Notes: generated from the sequence alone by a model not told the origin. A DNA stretch of 64,000 bases from Fictibacillus halophilus (GCF_016401385.1 NZ_JAEACF010000001.1:868001-932000), one strand, 5' to 3'; shown: positions 17,048 to 26,984, numbered from the stretch's first letter. Numbers and translations: made by a program.

Positions 17048-17940
17048 GGGAGGTATCTCCAAAACGTTCCGTATTTTACTGGTACTCGTTCAACTTTTTG
17101 TTGCAGAACGAGACGTTTTAATCTCTTTTCTGCTTCTTCACAACTAATCTGATATACTACTGAAACCTCTTTCGTAGCTACAAACGAGTAAGAAGAAAGA
17201 AAATCTTCTAATTCAGGAAGCGGAGAAGGCTCTAAAGGAATCTCAGACATTTCTTTTAGAATCTCTACATACACATCAAAGGAATAACAGCCAGAAATTT
17301 TAATGCCATCATCATCTGTTTTGTCATTGAAAACAATAAGCGTTGGGATTTGCGTGACATCCATTTCTTGAGAAAATTTCAGATCACATCGTAGAGCTTT
17401 AATGGTTGCTTCAGATGAAAGATCACTTATAAATTCATCTTCGTCCAAGTTAACTGAGCGCGCTATTTCTAATAACACATCATCGTTTCCAATGTTTTGT
17501 TTATTCAAAAACAAATTTTCCCTTAGTTTTCTTAAAAACTTCATACCTTGTTGCTTGCCTTGCAGCTCTGCAGCTTTTATAGCAAGTGTTGCTTTATGAG
17601 GGGCAGAAATGGGGTTTTCTAACCAAACATCTCCATCACAGCTCATACCAGAAATTGAAGCTGTTTTTTCCCACTTCTCTGCAATCTGTTCAGCGGTTTT
17701 TATCCCCTTTTTTCGAGGTACGTACGTATTGAGTGATTCAAGGCTACCACTAACAAAATGGCGTAATGTAAAATAGTGGCCGTATTGAACTTGCAATTTT
17801 TTTAAAACAGGCTCTAATGACCAGCATTCTGGGCATAACGGATCGATGACAGAATAGATTTCCAATGGCTTTTGACAGGCATAGTTTTTATTGTTCTCTT
17901 GTTCGTCATAAAAGGAATTGGAATTATACAGTGTCAGCAT
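17038..17940 (-). CDS. spxH: ClpXP adaptor SpxH (YjbH)
   Basis: 300 aa thioredoxin-like adaptor that binds Spx and speeds its degradation by ClpXP. The CxxC is Cys36-Pro-Glu-Cys39 in DPLCPECWSLEP; the DsbA-like helical insert and cis-Pro region (VTQIPTLIVF) follow. The ATG lies 17 bases inside the end of yjbI, with AAAGGGGCG upstream, so the two are coupled as in B. subtilis. The first 35 residues contain no histidine, whereas B. subtilis YjbH has a His-rich, zinc-binding N-terminus; redox or zinc sensing may therefore differ. Confidence 0.92.
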   Translation of the reverse strand: MLTLYNSNSFYDEQENNKNYACQKPLEIYSVIDPLCPECWSLEPVLKKLQVQYGHYFTLRHFVSGSLESLNTYVPRKKGIKTAEQIAEKWEKTASISGMSCDGDVWLENPISAPHKATLAIKAAELQGKQQGMKFLRKLRENLFLNKQNIGNDDVLLEIARSVNLDEDEFISDLSSEATIKALRCDLKFSQEMDVTQIPTLIVFNDKTDDDGIKISGCYSFDVYVEILKEMSEIPLEPSPLPELEDFLSSYSFVATKEVSVVYQISCEEAEKRLKRLVLQQKVERVPVKYGTFWRYLPNR

Positions 17941-18337
17941 TCTCGCCCCTTTCTGAATCCTCTGTATTAACCATATGAAAAGCAGTCATTTTTAATCGGC
18001 TTAACAGTATGTTTTGCAATTCAGGATCTATTTTTTGAATCGTCATGGCCTTTTCCATACAAGCTACCCATGCTTTTGCGTGAGTATTTGTTATGGGAAA
18101 CGGCATGTGACGCATCTTGAGCATAGGATGTCCATGTTCCTCAGTATATAGTGGCGGTCCGCCAAAAAACTGACTTAAAAATTGAGTTTGTTTATAGGCA
18201 GTCTCTGTTAAGTCATCAGGAAAAAGTGGAGAAAGCAATGAATCTTTACTGACTAGACTGTAAAAAGTAGTAACCAGTTTTTCAATACCTTCTTTTTCTC
18301 CTAATAAATCATATGGTGTTTTTGATTCGTCAAACAT
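17924..18337 (-). CDS. yjbI: Truncated hemoglobin YjbI
   Basis: 137 aa group II truncated globin. PYDLLGEKEGIEKLVTTFYSLV is the start of the globin fold, FFGGPPLYTEEHGHPMLKMRH carries the proximal His (in MRHMPF), and AKAWVACM holds the conserved G8 Trp. ATG 18337 has AAGGAGC 10 bases before it; the long upstream extension to 18478 is hydrophobic and unlike any globin. It forms an operon with spxH. It is likely to bind oxygen or NO-related ligands; the physiological role is not known. Confidence 0.9.
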   Translation of the reverse strand: MFDESKTPYDLLGEKEGIEKLVTTFYSLVSKDSLLSPLFPDDLTETAYKQTQFLSQFFGGPPLYTEEHGHPMLKMRHMPFPITNTHAKAWVACMEKAMTIQKIDPELQNILLSRLKMTAFHMVNTEDSERGENADTV

Positions 18338-18476
18338 GGTCCAAAAGCTCCTTGCGTCAATTTGTAATTTTATTGTAGCAAGGTTCATGAATGGTAAGCA
18401 AACAATATGAATAGACAAGGATGGTTGTATGTTGTAGATTTCTATAAAAAAACCATAAATTCGAATATAAAACTCC

Positions 18477-18504
18477 ATAAAAAAACCCTCAGAATTTGAG
18501 GGTT
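18477..18504 (-). terminator. yjbJ terminator overlapping its stop
   Basis: Minus-strand stem AACCCTCA / TGAGGGTT with a 5-nt loop, then TTTTTTT. Confidence 0.85.
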
Positions 18505-19174
18505 ATACGAGTGATTGGTACGTATTCATAATCTTATTAACGTACGAGATCGTTTCCTTAAAAGGTGGAATACCATTATATTTTGCAACGTTTCCGGGAC
18601 CTGCATTATAAGCGGCAAGAGCAAGCTTTTGATTTCCATCATATTTATCAAGCATCATCTTCAAATATTTTGTACCAGCTTCAACGTTCTGTATAGGATC
18701 AAAAGGGTTGGTAACCCCTAACCATTTAGCCGTTGCAGGCATCAGCTGCATCAGTCCTTGAGCACCTGCATGACTTTCTGCAGTCGTCTTAAAATTAGAT
18801 TCATGTTTAATGACGGAACGGATCAAGTTAGGATCTACACCAAACTTTCTTGATGTGTTTTCAATCAACTCATCTAAATTTTTTGATGGAATGTTTAACT
18901 TCTCAGTTGAAATCGGAATAGATGGAGTTACTGGTAATGAATATTGAGTATTTGTATTTCCAGTTAGAGGTGGAAACATTTGTGTAGCATTAAGGTTAAA
19001 AGTAGGTTCCGACCCGGTTGTACTACCAACGTTAGAATAAGCTTCTTGCAACAGTGCTGCAAAAGGACTTGAAGCTGTATTTTGCATACTTGAAACAGAA
19101 GAAGGTGAAGCATTTATATTCAACTGTTGAAGTGCTTGAATTTCCATTAGTGCTTTATACGATTGAATATTCAA
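18503..19174 (-). CDS. yjbJ: Lytic transglycosylase YjbJ (SLT domain)
   Basis: 223 aa. The C-terminal 120 residues are an SLT domain: the catalytic Glu is in IKHESNF (about residue 121), followed by [13 protein letters not shown] and [16 protein letters not shown]. The N-terminal 90 residues are polar and low in complexity, with no clear signal peptide. The TTG start (19174) is set by AGGAGGAT. It would cleave peptidoglycan with 1,6-anhydro-muramyl product. The lack of an export signal is shared with several Bacillus YjbJ-type proteins, so its route outside is unclear. Confidence 0.88.
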   Translation of the reverse strand: MNIQSYKALMEIQALQQLNINASPSSVSSMQNTASSPFAALLQEAYSNVGSTTGSEPTFNLNATQMFPPLTGNTNTQYSLPVTPSIPISTEKLNIPSKNLDELIENTSRKFGVDPNLIRSVIKHESNFKTTAESHAGAQGLMQLMPATAKWLGVTNPFDPIQNVEAGTKYLKMMLDKYDGNQKLALAAYNAGPGNVAKYNGIPPFKETISYVNKIMNTYQSLV

Positions 19175-19215
19175 GAGATATCCTCCTAAATTGATTAACG
19201 TATTAAATGATCAGA

Positions 19216-19797
19216 TTACTGATTTCTTTTAGTTTCATTAAAGAAACGAGCAATTTTGCTGTCTGTATCTCTAACAGGAATCTGTTTAATCGTTAGTAAT
19301 TCATTAAAATTAATTAGTCCACTTGTATAATCGGCAGATTCGTATTCTATTTCATAGTCGATTTTACCTAAATAATGATTTTCATCTAAAACGAGGAGGC
19401 CATCTTTGTAGGGAAATTCAGCACGAAATGTTGTGAGCTCTCCTAAATATGTAATTTCCTTCACATGGATATTCATTTTTTTAATTTGATCAGATACCTC
19501 TCCAGAAGGTAAGGATTCTCCTTTTAATAAACCTTCAAAAATATCTTTAGAAACAGACTGATGTGTTTCTAGAATGTGTTTATCTAATTTCTGTTTTAGT
19601 GTGAGTGTGTATACGTTATTTTTTATTCGAACTCGTAATGCACTTCTGTTGTGTTTAAGTTCGAACTGTTGGGTATCAAAATAATAGTTGGTCTGTTTGT
19701 GGAAATCTTCTTGCTGAACATCAAACTCATCGATAAGTCTTAAGAATTCAAGCTGTGTTAGCAAATTTTTAAATTCAATTTCAATTTCTTGAGACAC
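19216..19797 (-). CDS. yjbK: CYTH domain protein YjbK
   Basis: 193 aa. The CYTH signature ExExK appears as EIEIEFK at residues 4-10, and later acidic and basic pairs fit the triphosphate tunnel. The family hydrolyses inorganic or organic triphosphates with divalent metal. GTG 19797 is preceded by AGGGGGAT. It is divergent from yjbL-yjbM-nadF and heads the minus-strand yjbK-yjbJ pair, 41 bases apart. Confidence 0.85.
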   Translation of the reverse strand: MSQEIEIEFKNLLTQLEFLRLIDEFDVQQEDFHKQTNYYFDTQQFELKHNRSALRVRIKNNVYTLTLKQKLDKHILETHQSVSKDIFEGLLKGESLPSGEVSDQIKKMNIHVKEITYLGELTTFRAEFPYKDGLLVLDENHYLGKIDYEIEYESADYTSGLINFNELLTIKQIPVRDTDSKIARFFNETKRNQ

Positions 19798-19886
19798 TTC
19801 GTTTATCCCCCTGTAGCTTTACTTAAGTTAACTTATTATCTCATAGCGATTCCTGCATCTCAATTTCTTATTAAACTCCTATTTTG

Positions 19887-19895
19887 TGTTACACT
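19887..19895 (+). promoter_or_regulatory. Extended -10 of the yjbLM-nadF-yjbO promoter
   Basis: TGTTACACT is an extended -10 (TGn + TACACT), 29 bp before yjbL. No good -35 is visible. Confidence 0.4.
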
Positions 19896-19923
19896 AAAAA
19901 AGAAGAAACAGGAGGTTGTTAAC

Positions 19924-20322
19924 ATGATGCCACGACGATTGAATGTGCAGTCAACTGCATGGAAAGAAAATAAGCTGATGCTGCTTATTCAGAATGAATT
20001 AAACACAAAAATTTCTGACTGGAAAGACAGTGAAAGAATGCTGGTCGATTCTGATGGGTTAGCATTCATCTATGTACTTGAGGATGAAGATGGATTCATA
20101 TACATCTCAATTGATAATAATCATTGGAACGAAGTGAAAAGTGCACTCCAAAAAGATGCAGTTTTCGTTGTTCAAAATGAAAAGAGAGAAGAGCTTGAAC
20201 TTATTGCTTTCTCTAGAGAAATGGACTTTTTGACTGACAACATACAAGGAAATGCAAACTACGGACAACAAATGGAAGACGAAGTGATCAAGATTTTTGG
20301 AACTGAGGAAAAAGCCCAATGA
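19924..20322 (+). CDS. yjbL: YjbL (UPF0738) conserved protein
   Basis: 132 aa cytoplasmic protein with no catalytic motif that I recognise; it begins MMPRRLNVQSTAW and is acidic toward the C-terminus. ATG 19924 follows AGGAGG by 8 bases (the ATG just after it is also possible). The frame's 45 further upstream codons cross the promoter and are rejected. It overlaps yjbM by four bases (ATGA), which implies coupling to the alarmone synthetase. Confidence 0.8.
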   Translation: MMPRRLNVQSTAWKENKLMLLIQNELNTKISDWKDSERMLVDSDGLAFIYVLEDEDGFIYISIDNNHWNEVKSALQKDAVFVVQNEKREELELIAFSREMDFLTDNIQGNANYGQQMEDEVIKIFGTEEKAQ

Positions 20323-20966
20323 GCATGGACTGGGAAGCGCTATTAATTCCGTACAAGCAAGCTGTTGATGAGCTTAAGATTAAATTTAGAGGAATGCGAG
20401 AGCAATTTGAAAAATCAAATCAGCATTGTCCGATTGAGTTTGTTACTGGAAGAGTGAAGCCCATTAAGTCAATCGTGAACAAAGCTTATCAAAAGAACAT
20501 TCCCGATCAACATCTAGAAACGGAAATTCAAGATTTAGCGGGACTTCGAATCATGTGTCAGTTTACTGATGATATTAAGACAGTAATCAATCTTCTCAGG
20601 CAACGTAATGATTTTACGATTTTAGAAGAACGAGACTATATCACACATAAAAAACCAAGCGGTTATCGTTCGTATCACATTGTTATCGAGTATCCCGTTC
20701 AAGTTTTGGATGGAGAAAAGAAGATTCTTGTAGAAGTTCAAGTCCGTACACTGGCGATGAATTTTTGGGCTACAATCGAACACTCTATGAATTATAAGTA
20801 TCAAGGACAAATTCCTGAAGATATTCGTCAGCGGTTACAAAGAGCTGCAGAGGCTGCAAACAGATTAGACGAAGAGATGTCTCAGATCAAAGGGGAAATT
20901 CAAGAAGCTCAGCTTGTGTTTTTGGAACGCAATGATAAATCCAATGAAACTAATTTAGGATCATAA
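20319..20966 (+). CDS. yjbM: Small alarmone synthetase YjbM (SAS1/RelQ)
   Basis: 215 aa, RelA/SpoT synthetase domain only. It transfers pyrophosphate from ATP to GDP/GTP, giving (p)ppGpp. The motifs [24 protein letters not shown] and [11 protein letters not shown] carry the substrate-binding basic and aromatic residues; the [17 protein letters not shown] block ends the domain. The C-terminal helices support tetramer formation in this family. It is the second gene of yjbL-yjbM-nadF-yjbO. Confidence 0.95.
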   Translation: MSMDWEALLIPYKQAVDELKIKFRGMREQFEKSNQHCPIEFVTGRVKPIKSIVNKAYQKNIPDQHLETEIQDLAGLRIMCQFTDDIKTVINLLRQRNDFTILEERDYITHKKPSGYRSYHIVIEYPVQVLDGEKKILVEVQVRTLAMNFWATIEHSMNYKYQGQIPEDIRQRLQRAAEAANRLDEEMSQIKGEIQEAQLVFLERNDKSNETNLGS

Positions 20967-20980
20967 AGGATGGAGAGAGA

Positions 20981-21775
20981 ATGAAATTTGCCATCGTATC
21001 AAAAGGAGATAACAAATCCAATATTCTTACGGAAAAAATCCGGGCTTATTTGGAAGAGTTTGAATTGGTTTATGAAGAAGAAGAACCTGAGATTGTTATA
21101 ACTGTTGGTGGTGATGGAACTTTGCTACATGCATTCCATCATTATGTGCACCGCATTGACAAAACAGCTTTTGTTGGTGTTCATACCGGTCACCTTGGTT
21201 TTTTTGCAGATTGGCTGCCTGAAGAGGTGGAAAAACTCGTTATACATATCGCAAAAACACCTTTTCAAATTGTTGAATATCCATTACTCGAGGTTACAGT
21301 ACGATATATTGATGGTTTAGATGAGAAAAGATATCTCGCTGTAAATGAATGTACAGTAAAAAGTGTTGAAGGATCTCTCGTCATGGATGTCGAGATCAAG
21401 GGAGAAAAATTTGAAACGTTTAGAGGCGATGGTCTTTGTATCTCTACCCCTTCAGGAAGTACAGCATACAATAAAGCATTAGGTGGAGCGATTATCCACC
21501 CGTCTCTTGCCTCTATTCAATTATCAGAAATGGCTTCTATCAACAATCGTGTGTTTAGAACGATTGGTTCACCGCTTGTACTGCCCCAACATCATACTTG
21601 TATATTGAAACCCGTAAACGATGTGGATTTTCATATTACGATCGACCATCGATTCTTAATTCAGAAAAAAGTAAAGTCGATACAATATCGTGTAGCTGAA
21701 GAAAAAATTCGTTTTGCTCGTTTTCGTCCTTTTCCGTTCTGGAAACGAGTTAAAGAATCATTCGTCGGAGACTAA
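20981..21775 (+). CDS. nadF: NAD kinase
   Basis: 264 aa. Phosphorylates NAD to NADP. The GGDGT motif is in [15 protein letters not shown] (about residues 42-56), and the second conserved loop is [21 protein letters not shown] (about 149-169). Start ATG 20981 has GGATGGAGAGAG before it. It lies 14 bases after yjbM and one base before yjbO, in the order of the B. subtilis yjbL-O operon. Confidence 0.95.
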   Translation: MKFAIVSKGDNKSNILTEKIRAYLEEFELVYEEEEPEIVITVGGDGTLLHAFHHYVHRIDKTAFVGVHTGHLGFFADWLPEEVEKLVIHIAKTPFQIVEYPLLEVTVRYIDGLDEKRYLAVNECTVKSVEGSLVMDVEIKGEKFETFRGDGLCISTPSGSTAYNKALGGAIIHPSLASIQLSEMASINNRVFRTIGSPLVLPQHHTCILKPVNDVDFHITIDHRFLIQKKVKSIQYRVAEEKIRFARFRPFPFWKRVKESFVGD

Positions 21776-21776
21776 A

Positions 21777-22676
21777 ATGAATAAATTTACTTTTACATGG
21801 TATGTGCAAAATGAAGAAGCTCCCGTCCTTTTAAGAGAGTATTTAAAGACGAAACATATTTCTAAAGCAGCGCTGACCGATATTAAGTTTCATGGCGGCG
21901 CTCTTTTTGTGAACAAAAAAGAAGTAACAGTAAGGACCCTCCTTAATGAGGGTGACGAGGTCACAGTATGGTTTCCTCCAGAAATAAAGAGCTCTTCAAT
22001 GGAGGCAGAAGATATACCTCTAGACATAATTTATGAAGATCAACATTTTGTTGCGGTTCTTAAGCCTGCGGGGATGCCAACGATTCCATCGCTTTATCAA
22101 CCGAATGGGTCACTTGCTTCAGCGGTTCTATACTATTATCAAAAAAACGATATACCTAGTACGTTTCATGCGGTAAACCGATTAGATAAAGATACTTCAG
22201 GTATTGTATTAATAGCGAAACATCGATTCGCACATTCCCTCATGTCAAAACAGCAAAAAGAAAAAGTTATAAAGAGAGAATATATTGCTTTTGTTCATGG
22301 TGAATTGAAGGATGAAAGAGGCACTGTGGATCGCCCGATTGTAAGGAATCCAGAGAGTATTATTGAAAGAATGGTAAGCGAAGATGGTCAACCCTCTATC
22401 ACTCATTACGAAAAGATAGATTTTGTGCCTACATTAAACTTTACCGTTGTCTCATTACGATTAGAAACAGGGAGAACACACCAAATTAGAGTACATATGG
22501 CTTCAATCGGTCACCCTTTACTCGGAGATGACTTATATGGTGGTTCATTAGAAATGATTGAGCGTCAGGCTTTACATAGTGAGAAAACCTCGTTCATCCA
22601 TCCATTTACAGAAGAACACATTAAGTTAGATGCTGAATTACCTCAAGACATGAAAAATCTTTGGAGTCACCGATAG
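21777..22676 (+). CDS. yjbO: RluA/RluD-family pseudouridine synthase YjbO
   Basis: 299 aa. An N-terminal S4-like RNA-binding segment (about residues 15-75) is followed by the PseudoU_synth_2 domain. The catalytic Asp is in HAVNRLDKDTSGIVLIAK (about 130-147), and LETGRTHQIRVH is the conserved later motif. ATG 21777 begins one base after the nadF stop. It is the last gene of the operon and is followed by a strong terminator. The RNA target position is not predictable. Confidence 0.9.
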   Translation: MNKFTFTWYVQNEEAPVLLREYLKTKHISKAALTDIKFHGGALFVNKKEVTVRTLLNEGDEVTVWFPPEIKSSSMEAEDIPLDIIYEDQHFVAVLKPAGMPTIPSLYQPNGSLASAVLYYYQKNDIPSTFHAVNRLDKDTSGIVLIAKHRFAHSLMSKQQKEKVIKREYIAFVHGELKDERGTVDRPIVRNPESIIERMVSEDGQPSITHYEKIDFVPTLNFTVVSLRLETGRTHQIRVHMASIGHPLLGDDLYGGSLEMIERQALHSEKTSFIHPFTEEHIKLDAELPQDMKNLWSHR

Positions 22677-22694
22677 ATACCTGCTAAATCAAGT

Positions 22695-22737
22695 AAAAGA
22701 GGAGTGTTGCCCTATAGGCTGAACACTCCTCTTTTTT
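22695..22737. terminator. Bidirectional terminator yjbO / prpE
   Basis: 14-bp stem AAAAGAGGAGTGTT / AACACTCCTCTTTT flanked by A and T runs. Confidence 0.9.
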
Positions 22738-23476
22738 AGTCGTGAAAAGACCGAAACTTTTCAGGAACGTATGGCATGGTTGACGGTACGCTAAACGTCT
22801 CCATTTCAGGATACCGAAGCGCACTTAGCTTACCGCCAAATACGCATCCAGTATCAATATTCCATGTATTTTGAATATGACGCACTTCTTCAACAGGCGT
22901 ATGTCCATAAACAATAGTAATATTTCCAGAGTGTTTTTTCGCCCAATCTCTTCTGACAGGGGTTCCATCAGGGTTTGACTCACCTGTAATATCCCCGTAT
23001 AACACAAATGTTTTTACTTTGTTATGGAATTGACCAACATAATCTTCTCGTATTCCTGCATGAGCTACGACTAATTTTCCTTGATCGAGATGCAGATAGA
23101 GAGGAGCATTTTCATATAGAGTGCAAAAATGATCTCTAATTTTTTGTCTTTCAACAGGAGTGAGCGCGTTAAGTTCGGCAACAGTTGTCTCGAGACCATG
23201 TTTGATCTGAACGTTTCGTCCTAAAAAATATCGATACAACTTGTTGCAATGATTACCAGGTGAATAGAGAGCTAGATCGTTTTGTACAAGCTCATAGACG
23301 TGTTCGAATACTTGTAGTGACGCTGGACCACGATCCATCAAGTCACCTAAAAATACGAGTCTTCGATCATTCTTATGTACAGGAAGATTGTTCTTCCATT
23401 CATATCCTAGTTTCGTCACAAGTTCTTTGTATTCTTTAAAACATCCATGGATGTCACCGATAATATCATATTTCAT
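22736..23476 (-). CDS. prpE: PrpE bis(5'-nucleosyl)-tetraphosphatase
   Basis: 246 aa calcineurin-type phosphoesterase. The metal motifs are GDIHG (residues 6-10), GDLMDRGP and GNH, then a late YGHTPV. In B. subtilis PrpE cleaves Ap4A asymmetrically and affects spore germination. ATG 23476 has GAGGTGA before it; the 13-codon upstream extension is rejected. Length equals the family's about 245 aa. Confidence 0.92.
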   Translation of the reverse strand: MKYDIIGDIHGCFKEYKELVTKLGYEWKNNLPVHKNDRRLVFLGDLMDRGPASLQVFEHVYELVQNDLALYSPGNHCNKLYRYFLGRNVQIKHGLETTVAELNALTPVERQKIRDHFCTLYENAPLYLHLDQGKLVVAHAGIREDYVGQFHNKVKTFVLYGDITGESNPDGTPVRRDWAKKHSGNITIVYGHTPVEEVRHIQNTWNIDTGCVFGGKLSALRYPEMETFSVPSTMPYVPEKFRSFHD

Positions 23477-23515
23477 GTCAATCACCTCACAATCATTAGG
23501 ATACTTCAAAGACAA

Positions 23516-23543
23516 AAGAAAAACACCTGATAAATTTCAGGTG
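23516..23543 (-). terminator. Terminator of the SEDS gene
   Basis: Minus-strand stem CACCTGA / TCAGGTG, then TTTTTC. Confidence 0.75.
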
Positions 23544-24701
23544 CTATTCAAACATATATTTAGTTGTTCTCGACCGAACGTTTAATACGAGCCCAAAGGC
23601 TATCATATAAGCGAGGATCGAACTTCCTCCATAGCTGATAAACGGAAGGGGGATACCTGTAATCGGCATTACTTGAATGTTCATTCCAATGTTCTGGAAC
23701 ACCTGGAAAGTAAGCATACCAATGACTCCTGCACATAAATAACTTCCAAAAGCTTCATTGCTCTCTAGAGCGGTATTGATCATTCTGTATACCATCAAGA
23801 AGAATAGAGAGATAACGATACTTGTTCCGAAGAAACCAAACTCCTCACCAATGATGGAGAAAATAAAATCAGTTTGTGCTTCGGGCAGATAAACAGAACC
23901 TTCTGTAAAGCCCTTTCCGAACAGCATCCCACTGCCGATCGCGAGCAATGCGTTTCTTGTATGATATCCAGCATCCTTATGTTCATACGGTTCAAGCCAC
24001 GCGTAGAAACGGTTAAGCTGATACTGATCAAGTATATGATCCACGAAGAATTGTGGAAAGGTAAAATATATCCAAACTAGGATTGATATGAACAAGATAA
24101 AGGAAAGAATAAGGATAAGAATAATTCTCCATCTAATTCCCGATACAAGTAAAAGACTTCCTGTAATCGCCATAAATACAAGACTCGTACCTAGGTCAGG
24201 CTGCATTAGGACGAGAAGTGTAGGAAAACCAGCGATTAACGCAATTTTTCCTAGCAGTAACAGGTCTTCATGCAAAGTGCGAACAATATACTTTTCATTG
24301 TGAGTAGCAATTGTATTGGCGATGGCTATAACTAATGCCACTTTTACAAGTTCTGAAGGCTGCAATGCGAAAGGACCAAATCTGTACCAGCTCTGTGCAC
24401 CGTTAATGTTTGGAACGATGCTCTCAGGAGCTACGAGAATACCCAGCAGTAGCAGGATACCGAACCCATATACGTACCAGGATAATTTTCTAAACTGATC
24501 AAAATCTAAAACCATAACGCCGACTACAGCAATTCCACCGATAAAGTACCAAACGAGTTGCTTTATGACGAAGTTGCTGCCGTATTGATCCATCATCTGT
24601 GCGCTATAGATGGCAACACAGCTCGTGATGATCATTAAGAACAAAAGAAACAAAAGATTGTAATCGAGTTGCTGCCATGGTGACTTGTGGTTATTTTGCA
24701 T
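23544..24701 (-). CDS. SEDS family protein (FtsW/RodA/SpoVE type)
   Basis: 385 aa with about ten membrane helices. SEDS proteins are peptidoglycan glycosyltransferases working with class B PBPs. The signature P-x-TGIPLPFISYGGSS is near the C-terminus (about residue 345), and QPSELVKVALVI with MQPDLGTS marks the conserved catalytic Asp loop. Length and the FDQFRK...YRFGPFALQPSE pattern look closer to RodA than to FtsW. ATG 24701 has AAGGAGTC. B. subtilis has no SEDS gene at this site, so it is probably an extra paralogue; rod-shape or sporulation role is open. Confidence 0.85.
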   Translation of the reverse strand: MQNNHKSPWQQLDYNLLFLLFLMIITSCVAIYSAQMMDQYGSNFVIKQLVWYFIGGIAVVGVMVLDFDQFRKLSWYVYGFGILLLLGILVAPESIVPNINGAQSWYRFGPFALQPSELVKVALVIAIANTIATHNEKYIVRTLHEDLLLLGKIALIAGFPTLLVLMQPDLGTSLVFMAITGSLLLVSGIRWRIILILILSFILFISILVWIYFTFPQFFVDHILDQYQLNRFYAWLEPYEHKDAGYHTRNALLAIGSGMLFGKGFTEGSVYLPEAQTDFIFSIIGEEFGFFGTSIVISLFFLMVYRMINTALESNEAFGSYLCAGVIGMLTFQVFQNIGMNIQVMPITGIPLPFISYGGSSILAYMIAFGLVLNVRSRTTKYMFE

Positions 24702-24787
24702 GTGGATCGACTCCTTAAAGTAAAACAATAACATGTATTATCTTACCTAAAAACAAAGTGTTTGCAAATCATTTTGAGCATAATCGT

Positions 24788-24817
24788 TTGACATTTCTTT
24801 TTCTGCTTTACTATAGT
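24788..24817 (+). promoter_or_regulatory. Sigma-A promoter of yjbQ
   Basis: TTGACA (24788-24793), 18 bp, TATAGT (24812-24817), 33 bp before the start codon. Confidence 0.7.
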
Positions 24818-24850
24818 AAACCAATAATCTTAAGAAACGACGGAGGTTTT

Positions 24851-26692
24851 ATGGAAGAACATGCATCGTTTACTTCATTAGTATTAGTCATTCTTACAGC
24901 ATTTTTTGTTCCTATTCTGCTAAACAAATTTCGGTTGAGGGTAATACCTGTAGTCGTAGCTGAAATTATTGTAGGGATTATTTTAGGAAAGAGCGGTTTG
25001 GATGTTGTCCATTCTGACGCATGGCTTGAGATCTTATCGGTACTCGGCTTTATTTTCTTAATGTTTTTAAGTGGTCTTGAAATTGATTTTAGTATCTTTG
25101 CAGGCGAATCCAATTCTAAGAAAAGGAAAGAAAAGAAAGAACCGAATCGTCTTGTCGTTTCAAGTATCATCTTTCTATTCATACTGATACTATCGTATGG
25201 ATTATCCCTTCTTTTTGTTTGGGGTGGGTTTACAGAAAGTGCGTTCTTTATGACGCTTGTTATCTCGACGATCTCACTGGGAGTAGTAGTACCCACATTA
25301 AAGGAAGAAAAGCTATCTAAGACGACCATTGGCCAAATCATCTTACTAGTCGCGGTTATTGCAGATCTTGTTACCATGATTCTTCTCGCACTCTTTGTTT
25401 CAATGGAATCAGGAGATCCGAGCAGAATGTGGCTGTTACTTATTCTATTTGCCGCAGGTATTCTTTTGTATTTCATTGGAAAACAAATGAGAAATCGTTC
25501 TTTTTTAGAAACGATGTCCAAAGGAACGATACAGCTAGATACAAGAGCTGTTTTCACATTAATCATTGTCTTAGTCGGACTGTCAGAATCCGTTGGTGCA
25601 GAGAACATATTAGGTGCTTTCTTAGCTGGGGTTCTCGTTTCTCTACTTTCACCCAATAAACAACTTGTTCATAAGCTTGATTCTTTTGGTTATGGATTTC
25701 TAATTCCAATATTTTTTGTAATGGTAGGGGTTGAGCTCGACATTCGCTCGATATTTGCTGATCCTAAAGCATTAGCACTCATCCCGTTATTATTGATCGC
25801 GTTACTAATTTCTAAGTTTTTGCCTATTCTGTACCTTCGAAAATGGTATGACTGGAAAACGGTGACTGCAGCAGGGTTCTTATTGACTTCAACACTTTCA
25901 TTGGTGATCGCTGCTGCAAAAATCGGTGAACGAATCAATGTGATTGATGCTCGAACATCATCAGCATTAATCCTAACAGCTGTTATCAGCGCCATTATTA
26001 CACCTATTTTCTTTAAAAAGCTGTTTCCTAAAAAAGAGGAAGAGGAAGCAGGTAAAGAACAACTCGTATTTGTTGGAGCCAATCAATTTACGCTACCGTT
26101 AACAACAGAGCTTGATCAAACTAGGTTTGAATATCGCCTTTATCATACGAAACAAGAAGAAAAAGATCAAAAACAACTGGATAGCTTTAATATACAAGAA
26201 CTAGATGATTATGAGACAGCAACATTAATCCAGGCAAATGTTTTTGATACAGATATTATTGTTTTGGCAACAGGAAGCGATGAAACAAATGAAAACCTTG
26301 CTCTGATTGCAAAAGAAGAAGGTGTAGAACGAGTTGTCGCTCGTATTGAAGATCCTTTAAAGAGGGATGGGCTCAAAGGCAAAGGGATTGAAGTGTACTC
26401 TGTTTACTTTTCTTCTCAAGTGTTGTTAAAAGCGCTAATAGAAAATCCAGCTGTGGTAGATATTCTTACAACATCTGATAATAGCTTGAATGAAATTCTC
26501 GTTGAAAACAGTGCATACCACAGAACGGCCTTAAGAAACTTTCCTTTCCTTGGCGATAGCATTATCGTTCGGATCTACCGAGGAAAAGAATCGATTGTTC
26601 CGCATGGTGACACTGAGATTTTATTAGGTGACAAGATGGTTGTGACGGGCAGTAAGCAACAAGTGCTGCAGATGAGACAAATATTAGGTTGA
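24851..26692 (+). CDS. yjbQ: CPA2 monovalent cation/proton antiporter YjbQ
   Basis: 613 aa. The N-terminal 400 residues form a Na/H-exchanger (KefB-like) membrane domain with about 12 helices, including FLMFLSGLEIDF and GAFLAGVLVS. Cytoplasmic TrkA-N-like (about 410-520) and TrkA-C-like (about 540-613) regulatory domains follow. A weak GxGxxG in the N-domain suggests reduced nucleotide binding. It likely exports K+ or Na+ in exchange for protons. ATG 24851 has CGGAGG before it. Length equals B. subtilis YjbQ (614 aa), which also follows prpE. Confidence 0.9.
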   Translation: MEEHASFTSLVLVILTAFFVPILLNKFRLRVIPVVVAEIIVGIILGKSGLDVVHSDAWLEILSVLGFIFLMFLSGLEIDFSIFAGESNSKKRKEKKEPNRLVVSSIIFLFILILSYGLSLLFVWGGFTESAFFMTLVISTISLGVVVPTLKEEKLSKTTIGQIILLVAVIADLVTMILLALFVSMESGDPSRMWLLLILFAAGILLYFIGKQMRNRSFLETMSKGTIQLDTRAVFTLIIVLVGLSESVGAENILGAFLAGVLVSLLSPNKQLVHKLDSFGYGFLIPIFFVMVGVELDIRSIFADPKALALIPLLLIALLISKFLPILYLRKWYDWKTVTAAGFLLTSTLSLVIAAAKIGERINVIDARTSSALILTAVISAIITPIFFKKLFPKKEEEEAGKEQLVFVGANQFTLPLTTELDQTRFEYRLYHTKQEEKDQKQLDSFNIQELDDYETATLIQANVFDTDIIVLATGSDETNENLALIAKEEGVERVVARIEDPLKRDGLKGKGIEVYSVYFSSQVLLKALIENPAVVDILTTSDNSLNEILVENSAYHRTALRNFPFLGDSIIVRIYRGKESIVPHGDTEILLGDKMVVTGSKQQVLQMRQILG

Positions 26693-26696
26693 ATTT

Positions 26697-26730
26697 AAAC
26701 GTACTGGCTGACAGAGCCAGTACGTTTTTT
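26697..26730 (+). terminator. yjbQ terminator
   Basis: Stem AAACGTACTGGCT / AGCCAGTACGTTT with a 5-nt loop, then TTTTTTG. Confidence 0.9.
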
Positions 26731-26815
26731 GTATGCAGTTAATAAGATTTAGCCTAATTTACTAGAAAAATGTGCATGCTAAGAGTAAATATAAAAACTA
26801 GGGAGTTGAAACGAT

Positions 26816-26962
26816 ATGATGCCAGTTGTTCATTGTCCAAAATGCGGAAAAGACCATGATCTAAATAAAGATGTATTAATCGCTCAATCGAATCAAAATG
26901 TAATCTATCGCTGTGATTCATGTGGGTATGAAGTGAAAGATATTCAGACTAGTAAAGGTTAA
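26816..26962 (+). CDS. Small zinc-ribbon protein
   Basis: 48 aa. Two CxxC knuckles, CPKC (about residues 7-10) and CDSC (about 34-37), make a complete four-cysteine zinc ribbon. The start MMPVVHCPKCGKDHDL has GGGAG upstream. It sits alone between yjbQ and fabI with no terminator of its own. The fold suggests nucleic-acid or protein contact, but the function is unknown. Confidence 0.65.
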   Translation: MMPVVHCPKCGKDHDLNKDVLIAQSNQNVIYRCDSCGYEVKDIQTSKG

Positions 26963-26984
26963 TAGTGAATTTCCTCTCTACTTC

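Noticed and set aside
24811..25656. 281-aa minus-strand frame within yjbQ
   Set aside because: Shadow frame; the plus strand encodes a full-length antiporter with family similarity throughout.
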